From: JBLIDK01 sp047632595
GTDB lineage: Bacteria; Bacteroidota; Bacteroidia; Sphingobacteriales; Sphingobacteriaceae
Assembly: GCA_047632595.1 (NCBI GenBank)
Contig: JBLIDK010000020.1
Span: 1 to 36,222, forward strand
DNA length: 36,222 nt
Reading direction: 5' to 3'
Numbering within the stretch: the stretch's first letter is position 1; every line of letters starts with the position of its first letter. The position numbers were made by a program, and so were the translations under genes. Shown piece by piece: positions 1 to 7,649 of the stretch. The notes below the pieces were generated by a model. That model made no database searches and was not told the origin of the DNA. It saw nothing but the letters and a program-made list of their open reading frames with translations.

Positions 1-918
1 TTCAGCTGCTTGAGGTGATGAAACAGTGTCGCCAGCATAAATTAACTGCCGTAAATAGGTGAAGTTTACTATTTCTGTTTTAAAGTTATTCTTAATGGAT
101 ATAAAAGTCGTGTCAACCAAATTTTGAGCGTACTCGGTTATAGGAATTACAGAATATTCACTGTCCAAAAACTTAGTTGGCTCTCCTACAATTGCTAGGT
201 CTTTTAAATCGTTTTTACTAGGACTTCTATTCTTATCTAATTGAATATAATCTATATGCCATAAATCAAAGTTTCCACTTAAAGTAGCATAGTTTCTAAA
301 TCTAAACTGAAAAGTTTCACTAAAGAAAAGGCTATCATCAACCGCAATAAATTGTTGCTGAAAGGTGCTTGTTTTTGGGCCTCCACTAAGGTTTAACATT
401 GAAACCCAAGTACTATCATTAATTGCAAATTCAACTACTAATGAGTCTTCTGTATTTGGACCATCTGCCAATCCACCACGTTGGTAGAAAAAGCTTAAAT
501 AGATGCTATCTAACTTACCAAAAGAGCTTAAGTCTATATATTGACTACTTAAGGTGTCTGCCGGACCATAAGCATCTGGATCACTTAAATTATAAGGTTC
601 TCCAAATTCATTCAAGCCCTCTAAAGTGGCAACATTGTAAGAAATAGTATTTAAGGGGAAGTTGTTATTGACAAAAGCTTGTTTCTCCACCCATTTCTTA
701 GGGTTTGGAAAAGGAGAATTTGATCCTGCAAAATCATCAAAAAAAGGGATTTGTAAAGTATCGGTTGCTTTTTTAGCTGATTTTTTAAATTGGGTAGTAC
801 TTAGTTCATTTTTTAAATAGGTGTTCGATTTTAAGGGTGAAAGCACACTTTTTCCTTGGGCAAGCACTCCACTGCATCCAAAAAACACTATTAAACTAAG
901 TAAGTTGAAAAATTTCAT
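1..918 (-). CDS. Secreted Bacteroidota protein, 3' end cut by window edge
   Basis: The frame is open from the ATG at 916-918 to the left edge, 306 codons with no stop, so the C-terminus is missing. The N-terminus is a signal peptide: a short basic start, a hydrophobic stretch, and a likely signal peptidase I site after Val-Leu-Ala (about residue 20). A Cys at about residue 15 lacks a good lipobox context. The mature part is rich in Ser, Thr, Asn and aromatic residues and has the look of beta-sandwich secreted proteins; a FDDF motif starts the folded part at about residue 55. The start codon overlaps the stop of the upstream PASTA gene by one base (TAATG), implying translational coupling. A type IX secretion C-terminal domain is possible but would lie outside the window. 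I do not recognise a function. Confidence 0.8.
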   Translation of the reverse strand, partial: MKFFNLLSLIVFFGCSGVLAQGKSVLSPLKSNTYLKNELSTTQFKKSAKKATDTLQIPFFDDFAGSNSPFPNPKKWVEKQAFVNNNFPLNTISYNVATLEGLNEFGEPYNLSDPDAYGPADTLSSQYIDLSSFGKLDSIYLSFFYQRGGLADGPNTEDSLVVEFAINDSTWVSMLNLSGGPKTSTFQQQFIAVDDSLFFSETFQFRFRNYATLSGNFDLWHIDYIQLDKNRSPSKNDLKDLAIVGEPTKFLDSEYSVIPITEYAQNLVDTTFISIKNNFKTEIVNFTYLRQLIYAGDTVSSPQAAE

Positions 919-1730
919 TAAGGTATAAACGCGCTTTTCGGTGAATTAATTTTACTTGTATCTTGAGTAAAAAACAAATCGATAGTTGATCCTGCATTTA
1001 AATAAACGCTTAAGGAATCGCTTCCACTTGCTGGTATTTGTTTATAAACGAAAGCAATTGCAGTATCTTGTACAGTCTCATCATATAATACCCCACCAAT
1101 GCTTAAATACGTTGATTGGGTTACAAAATTCACTTCGTCGCGAGTTAAGCCAGTTAAATTTGGCACTTGAACTTTATTGTTTCCTAAACCTGTACCTAAA
1201 ACTATGGTAACTTTATCTCCGCGAGGTATTCTGTCGCCTGGGCTTACCTCCTGATCCTTATATTTTACTGCAAGAACTAAGTCTTCACCAATATCAGGTC
1301 GGTACATTATATTATGTAGACCAATATCATAACTTTGAAGTATGCCCATGGCTTCCCTTTTAGTCCTATCTATAAGATTTGGAAATTTAATAGTGGGTTT
1401 TTGTTTGGCTACTAGGGTAACATATATTTTTCTTCCTTTTTTAACCAAAGAGTTTACTGGAGGATCCTGTTCTAACACGCCGCCTTTAATTTTATTTGCA
1501 GAGTAAACTGAATCTACTACCACATAACGAAGGTTTTTTGCTGGTAAGTATTCATCCAGCATTTCGGTTGTCATTCCGCTCAAATCTGGAACTTCAATTG
1601 CCTCACCATGATTGGTGTACATGTTTATGGCCTTCATAAAAATTAAAACCATCAATGCTAATAAAATTGATAGTAACCCTAAATGAAGAAAAAATCGTCT
1701 AGATTTTAAAAAATTAAAAATTGAAATCAT
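918..1730 (-). CDS. Membrane-anchored triple-PASTA protein
   Basis: The 270-residue protein has a short cytoplasmic N-terminus, one membrane helix at about residues 14-34, and three PASTA repeats outside the membrane at about 45-107, 113-180 and 187-255. Each repeat opens with the typical V/F-P-N/D-L pattern (VPDL, FPNL, VPNL) followed by a helix. PASTA domains are known from Ser/Thr kinases and penicillin-binding proteins, where they bind peptidoglycan fragments or regulate cell-wall enzymes. No kinase or transpeptidase domain is present, so this is a stand-alone PASTA protein. Its ATG overlaps the TGA of the ligase gene by four bases (ATGA), and its own stop overlaps the next start. That coupling supports a role in peptidoglycan synthesis or sensing; the exact role is unknown. 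Confidence 0.9.
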   Translation of the reverse strand: MISIFNFLKSRRFFLHLGLLSILLALMVLIFMKAINMYTNHGEAIEVPDLSGMTTEMLDEYLPAKNLRYVVVDSVYSANKIKGGVLEQDPPVNSLVKKGRKIYVTLVAKQKPTIKFPNLIDRTKREAMGILQSYDIGLHNIMYRPDIGEDLVLAVKYKDQEVSPGDRIPRGDKVTIVLGTGLGNNKVQVPNLTGLTRDEVNFVTQSTYLSIGGVLYDETVQDTAIAFVYKQIPASGSDSLSVYLNAGSTIDLFFTQDTSKINSPKSAFIP

Positions 1731-4402
1731 ATTCTTTTTTGGCGTTCGTAACCAAACTCTAAAATTTTGTCAATAAAGTTATATGGTTTGTATCCATTAA
1801 TTGCTGTTTGATGAAAAATACACGTTGCTGGAGTCATTCCAGGCAGTGAATTTACTTCAATTATAATAGTTTCTACTCTTGGCCCATCAAAAATTCGAAC
1901 AAAAGCGTCAATTCTAGCATAGCCTTGCACATCTAAAGCCTTTGCTACTCCTAGTAAATCGTTTCTTACTAATTCTGAAATTTTTACCGACTCTTCTAAA
2001 TCTTTTGAAAATCGAGCTGGTGTGATGTTTTGTCCTTCACCAGCTAAAAACTTTTCTTCAAGAGATAAAACGTCCCCCGAAGTTAAGGTTTCACTTGGTT
2101 CAAAAATTTCATATTGTATTTCATCGCTACCGTTGTATTTTGTTAAAAGTCCACCCGTAATTTCTAAGAAATGTTTTGCATCACCTTTAAGTACCAGTTC
2201 TTCAATCACAAAAAATTCCTTCATCGGGAACTCTTCTTTTAGTTTCAATTTCAGAACTTTTGCCTGTTTCGGCATTAACTCTTCCTTTTCCCTAAATATC
2301 AAATCTGCAAACGCGTATAATTCTTCTTTAGTGTTTATTTTTTTAACCGCAGAGCTGCAACCATCATCAGCTGGTTTGGCAACTAATGGGAAAGAAAATT
2401 CCTTCAATAGTTCATTTGTAGCTATTCTTGGGTTTGTATTCCACTCAATTTTATGAATAATTTCATGCTTTGGAATTAGAAAACCTTTTTCTTGAAGAAT
2501 TTCATTTGCTTCAAATTTGTTGATGGTAATTTTGCTTGAACCTTCTCGTGAACCATTGTATGGAATTCCTCTAACTTCTAATTGACGTTGAACTTGACCA
2601 TCTTCCCCTGGTCTTCCATGTAAAGCAATAAAAGCGCCATCAACCATAAATTTTAATTCTTCGTAAGAGGTTTCTTTGGGGTTGTTCAAGGCGCCCTGAA
2701 CTCCAAAAAAGTCAATTGTACTTTTCGCTTCCGCAATTATTTCCTCTAAAGCAGCACTTTTACTATAGTTCGATATCTTTTCACTGATATCATCTGCGTT
2801 ATCCTTAAGTAAAATATTAATCGGAATGATGTGTAAAGAATGGTCGTCGTAATTTCCAGTGACAAAAATAGGAATAGGCTCATATTTGCCACTACTTGCC
2901 AACTTCTCATAGATGTTTCTACCACTTTCTACACTAATGTGTCGCTCAGTGGAGTAACCACCTAAAAACACAGCAATTTTTTGCTTTTTGGTTTCTGCTT
3001 TTACAGCAGATTTGATTTTAACCTTAAAGTCTTTAAAAAGTGTTTGAATTTCACCTGCCTTAAAACTCCCCTGACTACGTGCATTTAACGACGCGTAGAT
3101 AATAAAGGTTAAAAATTGTGATGGATTTAAGCCAATTTCAGCCGCTTGATGAAAGAAAAAACTTGAGGGCATCATTCCCGAAGTTGTATTTGGATCGTTT
3201 AGGAATATTTTACCATCATCGGTGATAAAGCCATCAATTCGTGCGTAAACATCAAATAAAAAGCTCGTAAATAAATGCTCACACGACTTTCTAATTTCTC
3301 TGATTTTTTCGTCTGATATTCTAATTGGCGTAACTTTACGGCTAATTCCTGGAAGATACTTTGAGCGATAATCAAATAATTCAGAACCTTTTACAATTTC
3401 AGTAGGGGGTAGTGACAAGGTTTTGCCATCCACATCTTTAACAACAATGCACGAAAATTCCTTACCAGTAATAATTGACTCTATTAGAACTTCTTGTTCT
3501 TGATCTAAACTAGAAATAACTGTTTCAACGGCTCCTGATTTTGCTTTCTTATTTAAATAGTAAAGTAATTCAATTGGTTGATAAAGAATTTCATTTTCTA
3601 CTTCAACAGGTAGGCCAATTCCAGTTCTAAAGTCTGCTTCTAAAACTATTTGTTGGTTTCGTTCATGGTCGGTTAAGGCTTTCCACCATATTAAATTAAT
3701 GGTTTTGATAAAGAAACTTCGGTTAACAGCCTCTTCAAATTCGGCAAATGACGCTGTTTTTAATATAGAAACACCAATGGAAGAGCCTTGATTGGCAGAT
3801 TTTACAACTAGGTCTTTACCAACTTGCTCTTGTGCATTTTTATAATGACTGTTTTTATCACCATTCAGCCAATCTGCACGTTTAATACTACAAAATTTAG
3901 GCATTTCGTAGTCCATTTGGTTCATTAAATGACGCTGAATGCTTTTACTAATTCCAAAGCTTGAGGCAAAAAGTCCGGAACCGGAATAAGGAATTTTCAA
4001 GTATTCTAGCACTCCTTGAATAGATCCATCTTCTCCAAAAGGGCCATGCAGAGCAAGAAATGCAAAATCAATAAGTTCTTTTAACTCTTCAATTGCAATT
4101 GGTTCGCCAATTTCTTTGGTAATTTCTAGTTGTTCTTTTTTAGAAAGATTACCTAAGTGTTCGCAATATAATTGAAACTCTCCAGCGTTTTTAGGCATTG
4201 CCGAAAGTGGTGGGTAAAAATCGCGAATAGAACCTTTGTAGAGATTTTGCCAGTTTAATTTGACAAAATTTCCAAAGCTATCTACAAAAATAGGGACAGC
4301 CTCAAAAATGGTTTTGTCCAAATTGTCGTAAACGGTTCTGCCGCCTGCAAATGATACTTCTCGCTCACGTGATTGACCACCGAAAATAACTCCAACTCTC
4401 AT
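1727..4402 (-). CDS. ddl: Tandem double D-alanine-D-alanine ligase-like ATP-grasp protein
   Basis: The 891-residue protein is over twice the usual Ddl length (about 310-370). It holds two complete ligase modules: residues 1-440 and about 473-885, each starting with a GGxS...ER motif and ending with an E/D-x-N...GM motif. Using E. coli DdlB as guide, module 1 keeps Glu13 (DdlB E15), Lys201, Ser207 (S150), Lys348-Tyr349 (K215-Y216), Arg388, Asp390, Asn405 and Ser414 (S281), with Asp403 in place of E270. Module 2 keeps Glu486, Lys676, Lys784, Arg830, Asp832, Glu849 and Asn851, but has Cys682 for S150, Phe785 for Y216 and Thr860 for S281. Ddl normally makes the D-Ala-D-Ala dipeptide for peptidoglycan in the cytosol. 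Module 1 looks competent; module 2 may have another acceptor or a structural role. No stop or frameshift separates them. The family is clear; the specificity of each half is not. Confidence 0.9.
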   Translation of the reverse strand: MRVGVIFGGQSREREVSFAGGRTVYDNLDKTIFEAVPIFVDSFGNFVKLNWQNLYKGSIRDFYPPLSAMPKNAGEFQLYCEHLGNLSKKEQLEITKEIGEPIAIEELKELIDFAFLALHGPFGEDGSIQGVLEYLKIPYSGSGLFASSFGISKSIQRHLMNQMDYEMPKFCSIKRADWLNGDKNSHYKNAQEQVGKDLVVKSANQGSSIGVSILKTASFAEFEEAVNRSFFIKTINLIWWKALTDHERNQQIVLEADFRTGIGLPVEVENEILYQPIELLYYLNKKAKSGAVETVISSLDQEQEVLIESIITGKEFSCIVVKDVDGKTLSLPPTEIVKGSELFDYRSKYLPGISRKVTPIRISDEKIREIRKSCEHLFTSFLFDVYARIDGFITDDGKIFLNDPNTTSGMMPSSFFFHQAAEIGLNPSQFLTFIIYASLNARSQGSFKAGEIQTLFKDFKVKIKSAVKAETKKQKIAVFLGGYSTERHISVESGRNIYEKLASSGKYEPIPIFVTGNYDDHSLHIIPINILLKDNADDISEKISNYSKSAALEEIIAEAKSTIDFFGVQGALNNPKETSYEELKFMVDGAFIALHGRPGEDGQVQRQLEVRGIPYNGSREGSSKITINKFEANEILQEKGFLIPKHEIIHKIEWNTNPRIATNELLKEFSFPLVAKPADDGCSSAVKKINTKEELYAFADLIFREKEELMPKQAKVLKLKLKEEFPMKEFFVIEELVLKGDAKHFLEITGGLLTKYNGSDEIQYEIFEPSETLTSGDVLSLEEKFLAGEGQNITPARFSKDLEESVKISELVRNDLLGVAKALDVQGYARIDAFVRIFDGPRVETIIIEVNSLPGMTPATCIFHQTAINGYKPYNFIDKILEFGYERQKRI

Positions 4403-4407
4403 GGCGA

Positions 4408-4415
4408 TAAAGGTA
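4408..4415 (-). promoter_or_regulatory. Possible -7 element before the ligase gene
   Basis: Read on the minus strand this is TACCTTTA, one base from the Bacteroidota -7 consensus TAnnTTTG, five bases before the ATG. A clear -33 TTTG is not visible. The same octamer lies just before the flippase gene at 27487-27494. Confidence 0.35.
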
Positions 4416-4511
4416 AATATTCCGAACGTCTTGCTTCGAAAAAATAGATTTTTGTTTTGAACAGTATAACAATGAAATTGAAGGAGTGCTTAAAAAAGAT
4501 AAATTTCTTGT

Positions 4512-4539
4512 TTTTACTGCATGTATAATAGCAGTAAAA
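4512..4539. repeat. Perfect 9-bp inverted repeat with 10-base loop
   Basis: TTTTACTGC (4512-4520) and GCAGTAAAA (4531-4539) are perfect reverse complements around the loop ATGTATAATA. T-rich flanks on both sides would allow a weak bidirectional terminator, but neither neighbouring gene ends here, as both are transcribed away from it. It may be a protein-binding site or a relic. Confidence 0.6.
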
Positions 4540-4847
4540 TTTCTAAAATAGGAGATTTATTAATAGGCCTAAGTTTATTTGTCGAGGTTACAAAATCTTT
4601 GAAAAAAGCAGGTTTGAATCTGTATTTGCCCAAATAGTATAAGAGAATGCTTCAAAATGGGGATAACATTCTAGAGGTTTTAGTTTACTGCCAAGAATAA
4701 CAATTATTACAAATAAATAAACGCTAACAATAAGTAATATAGACAAATAGGGGGTTTATGAAAACCAATAAAAGAAATAAATGGAGATATTAAAACATCA
4801 TTAAAAAAATAGCCTTGTATTAAAGTGTTTTTATCAACCATTTTATT

Positions 4848-4855
4848 TAACTTTG
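4848..4855 (+). promoter_or_regulatory. -7 promoter element of rpsO
   Basis: TAACTTTG matches the Bacteroidota consensus TAnnTTTG exactly. A T-rich stretch (TTTTT near 4828-4832) sits at a fitting distance for the -33 element. The expected transcript start near 4862 leaves a leader of about 36 bases to the GTG start at 4898. Confidence 0.7.
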
Positions 4856-4897
4856 CAGTTCGAAAAAATTAAGAATTTAACGTTAATACGAACGACT

Positions 4898-5173
4898 GTG
4901 GAGAATTATTTACCAGCAGAGAAGAAAAAAGAATTTTTTGCCAAATTTGGAAAAGGGGAAACCGATACGGGATCTCAAGAAGCCATCATCGGCATGTTTA
5001 CTTACCGAATTGCTCATTTAACTGAGCATCTGAAAAAGAATAGAAAAGATTTTTCTACTCAAACTGCTTTAACCAATCTTGTTGGTAAGCGTAGAAAACA
5101 ATTGAATTATCTTAAGGATAAGGATATTGAGAGATACAGAGAAATCATCAAGGAATTAAAGTTAAGAAGATAA
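4898..5173 (+). CDS. rpsO: Small ribosomal subunit protein S15
   Basis: S15 binds the central domain of 16S rRNA early in assembly of the small subunit. The family core is present: the DTGSxE motif near residue 23, a TYRIxHLTEHLKKNRKD stretch and the C-terminal GKRR...YLKxKDIERY region. The frame can be extended to a TTG at 4853, but that codon lies inside the -7 promoter element, so it cannot be transcribed from that promoter. The GTG at 4898 gives 91 residues, close to the usual 88-91, with the N-terminus aligning to the family (NYLPAEKKKE). No Shine-Dalgarno sequence is visible, as is usual in this phylum. The gene sits directly ahead of pnp, a common bacterial arrangement, and ends at a strong terminator. 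Confidence 0.93.
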   Translation: MENYLPAEKKKEFFAKFGKGETDTGSQEAIIGMFTYRIAHLTEHLKKNRKDFSTQTALTNLVGKRRKQLNYLKDKDIERYREIIKELKLRR

Positions 5174-5179
5174 CTTTTA

Positions 5180-5209
5180 AGCCATCAGCCACAGGCTGAT
5201 GGCTTTTTT
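5180..5209 (+). terminator. Rho-independent terminator after rpsO
   Basis: An 11-bp perfect stem, AGCCATCAGCC (5180-5190) with GGCTGATGGCT (5194-5204), has a 3-base loop ACA and is followed by a T run to 5209. The same stem recurs after pnp. Confidence 0.92.
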
Positions 5210-5297
5210 CGTTTCTAGACAACTAAAAACATAAAAGGAATTACCTTTTACACGGCCTGCACTATGGTTTGTAGGTTTACTTATCAATATATATAAT

Positions 5298-7436
5298 ATG
5301 AATGTATCAAAAACCGCTATCTCAACTTCGTTTGACTTAGGAGATGGTAGAGAAATCACCCTAGAAACAGGGAAATTAGCCGGACAAGCAGATGGGTCTG
5401 TTGTAGTTCGCATGGGAAATGCTATGATTTTAGCAACTGTTGTTTGTAATCCTGTACCAAGACCAGGAGCTGACTTTTTCCCATTATCAGTAGATTATCA
5501 AGAAAAATTTGCAGCAGCAGGTAAAATTCCTGGTGGATTCTTAAAAAGAGAATCAAGATTATCAGATTACGAAATTCTTATTTGCCGTTTGGTAGATAGA
5601 GCATTAAGACCAATGTTTCCAGACGATTTTTACTGCGATACGCAAGTAATGTTATCTTTAATATCTGCTGACGAAACGGTAATGCCAGATGCATTAGCAG
5701 CATTAGCATCTTCAGCAGCACTATGCTTAACAGATATTCCTTTCTTAAGTCCAATATCTGAAGTGCGTGTTTGTAAAGTAGATGGTAAATTTATTGTGAA
5801 CCCAACGGTAGAGCAAAAAGAGCTTGCAACTTTAGACATGATTATCGCAGCAACTGCTAGCGATGTAACAATGGTTGAAGGTGAAATGCATGAATGTTCA
5901 GAAGCTGAAATGGTAGAGGCAATTAAAATTGGTCACGATGCTATTAAGGTTCAAATTGCAGCACAACTTAAATTAGCTGAATTAAACGGTGGTAAAAAAG
6001 CGTTTAGAGATTTCGCTAAAGTTGATGAGAATGAAGAATTACAAAAGCAAGTTTTTGATGCAACAGCAGAAAAATTCAAAGCGGTAGCAACTTCAAGTTC
6101 TTCAAAGCACGAAAGAAGCGAGAAAGTAACTGAGATTAAAAAAGAATTCATTGAAACATTAGGTGAAGAAGTTGATGATCATACAATGTTTCTTGCTAAG
6201 AGATATCTAAATAAAACGAACAAAAAGATGTTCCGTCAAGCTGTACTAGATACGGGTATTCGTTTAGATGGTAGAAAAACAGATGAAATTCGTGCAATCT
6301 GGTCGGAAGTAGGTTACCTACCAACACCACACGGAAGTGCAATCTTTACAAGAGGAGAAACTCAATCATTAACTTCAGTAACCTTAGGTGCTAAAACTGA
6401 TGAGCAAATGATTGATGGTGCTATGTTTAGTGGTTACAACAAATTCATACTTCATTACAATTTTCCAGGATTTTCAACTGGAGAAGTAAGACCAAATAGA
6501 GGTCCAGGTAGACGTGAAGTAGGTCACGGTAACTTAGCAATGAGAGCTTTGAAAGCTGTTTTACCTAAGGCAGAAGATAATCCTTACACAATTAGAGTGG
6601 TTTCAGACATTTTAGAATCAAACGGTTCTTCGTCTATGGCAACTGTTTGTGCTGGTGCTTTAGCATTAATGGATGCAGGTGTGAAGATCACTTCACCTGT
6701 TTCGGGTATTGCAATGGGTATGATTTCGGATGCAGAAACTGGAAAGTATGCAATATTATCTGATATTTTAGGAGACGAAGATTACTTAGGTGATATGGAT
6801 TTTAAAGTAACAGGTACTGAAAAAGGTATTACTGCTTGTCAGATGGACATCAAAATTGATGGTCTTTCTTACGAAGTATTAGGTGAAGCTTTATCTCAAG
6901 CTGGTGCAGGTCGTTTACACATCTTAAACGAGATGAAGAAAACGATGACTGAAGCTAGAGAAGAAGTGAAAGAACATGCTCCAAGAATTGTTATGAAGCG
7001 TGTTGACACTGAATTTATAGGTGCAATTATCGGACCTGGAGGAAAAATCATTCAGGAAATGCAAGCAGATACAGGAACAAACATCAGCATCGAAGAAAGA
7101 GATGGTTACGGATGGGTTCAAATTTTTGGAAACAACAAAGAAGGTGTTGAAGCTGCAATAAGCAAGATTAATGCTATTTCTTCTAAACCTGAAGTTGGTG
7201 AAACTTACATGGGTAAAGTTGCAGGTATTCAAACCTACGGAGCCTTTGTTGAAATCATGCCAGGACAACAAGGTTTGTTACATATCTCAGAAATAGATCA
7301 TCACAGAATTGAAGATATAGAAACTGTTTTGAAAGTTGGAGATCAAGTGAAAGTAAAACTTTTAGCAATTGAGAAGGGTAAAATGAAATTATCACGTAAA
7401 GTGTTAATGGCAAAACCTGAAACTACTGAGGGATAG
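5298..7436 (+). CDS. pnp: Polyribonucleotide nucleotidyltransferase (PNPase)
   Basis: PNPase degrades RNA 3' to 5' by phosphorolysis and takes part in mRNA turnover. The 712 residues match the family length. The order is: first RNase PH domain (about 13-145), helical linker (about 150-300), second RNase PH domain (about 310-530) with the catalytic-site pattern DILGDEDYLGDMDFK near residue 490, a KH domain (about 555-615) with IGPGGK, and an S1 domain (about 622-692). The ATG at 5298 gives the expected N-terminus. It follows rpsO with a terminator between them, so it probably has its own promoter as well as read-through; only imperfect -7 matches (TACCTTTT at 5242, TAGGTTTA at 5272) are visible. 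Confidence 0.97.
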   Translation: MNVSKTAISTSFDLGDGREITLETGKLAGQADGSVVVRMGNAMILATVVCNPVPRPGADFFPLSVDYQEKFAAAGKIPGGFLKRESRLSDYEILICRLVDRALRPMFPDDFYCDTQVMLSLISADETVMPDALAALASSAALCLTDIPFLSPISEVRVCKVDGKFIVNPTVEQKELATLDMIIAATASDVTMVEGEMHECSEAEMVEAIKIGHDAIKVQIAAQLKLAELNGGKKAFRDFAKVDENEELQKQVFDATAEKFKAVATSSSSKHERSEKVTEIKKEFIETLGEEVDDHTMFLAKRYLNKTNKKMFRQAVLDTGIRLDGRKTDEIRAIWSEVGYLPTPHGSAIFTRGETQSLTSVTLGAKTDEQMIDGAMFSGYNKFILHYNFPGFSTGEVRPNRGPGRREVGHGNLAMRALKAVLPKAEDNPYTIRVVSDILESNGSSSMATVCAGALALMDAGVKITSPVSGIAMGMISDAETGKYAILSDILGDEDYLGDMDFKVTGTEKGITACQMDIKIDGLSYEVLGEALSQAGAGRLHILNEMKKTMTEAREEVKEHAPRIVMKRVDTEFIGAIIGPGGKIIQEMQADTGTNISIEERDGYGWVQIFGNNKEGVEAAISKINAISSKPEVGETYMGKVAGIQTYGAFVEIMPGQQGLLHISEIDHHRIEDIETVLKVGDQVKVKLLAIEKGKMKLSRKVLMAKPETTEG

Positions 7437-7458
7437 TAAAAACCAAAACTATTTAGAA

Positions 7459-7490
7459 AGCCATCAGCCTCAGGCTGATGGCTTTTTTTT
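7459..7490 (+). terminator. Rho-independent terminator after pnp
   Basis: AGCCATCAGCC (7459-7469) pairs perfectly with GGCTGATGGCT (7473-7483), with loop TCA and a T run to 7490. Both arms equal those of the rpsO terminator; only the middle loop base differs. Confidence 0.93.
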
Positions 7491-7532
7491 GCCTAAATTT
7501 TAAATTATAATTTTAGGCAGTTACAAACTGCC
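7491..7532. repeat. Two overlapping inverted repeats that share an arm
   Basis: GCCTAAA (7491-7497) is complementary to TTTAGGC (7512-7518). GGCAGTT (7516-7522) is complementary to AACTGCC (7526-7532) around the loop ACA. The GGC at 7516-7518 belongs to both, so the two hairpins exclude each other. They lie just after the pnp terminator. Confidence 0.7.
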
Positions 7533-7545
7533 AAATAAAAGTCTC

Positions 7546-7566
7546 AAGTGTTACTCCTGAACACTT
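7546..7566. repeat. Perfect 7-bp inverted repeat upstream of rpe
   Basis: AAGTGTT (7546-7552) and AACACTT (7560-7566) are perfect reverse complements around the 7-base spacer ACTCCTG. It lies about 60 bases ahead of the rpe -7 element and could be an operator-type site or an RNA hairpin. Confidence 0.6.
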
Positions 7567-7624
7567 AAGATTACCAATTTATTGTTAAGAAGAAGATTGG
7601 CTAATGATTCTTGCTGAGAACCAT

Positions 7625-7632
7625 TATATTTG
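7625..7632 (+). promoter_or_regulatory. -7 promoter element of rpe
   Basis: TATATTTG is an exact match to TAnnTTTG, 17 bases before the ATG at 7650. The -33 element is not clear. Confidence 0.65.
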
Positions 7633-7649
7633 AAAAAAAACAAACCACC

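Larger units (their letters stand above)
4403..4847. other. Intergenic region between ligase and rpsO, no gene found
   Basis: About 445 AT-rich bases between divergent genes. Short open frames occur on the plus strand (for example about 40 codons ending near 4550), but none has a recognisable start context, motif or codon pattern. The only clear structure is the inverted repeat at 4512-4539. Confidence 0.6.

Noticed and set aside
2022..2456. 144-codon open frame on the plus strand inside the ligase gene
   Set aside because: Ser/Phe-rich antisense shadow of module 2 of the ligase, which has clear family motifs in the other frame.
4441..4645. Short plus-strand frames that could be a gene relic upstream of rpsO
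   Set aside because: Two frames of about 30-40 codons with no shared motif; not enough to call a pseudogene.
7491..7566. Repeated hairpins considered as a CRISPR or integron array
   Set aside because: The units differ in sequence, have no regular spacing and no cas or integrase gene is near.
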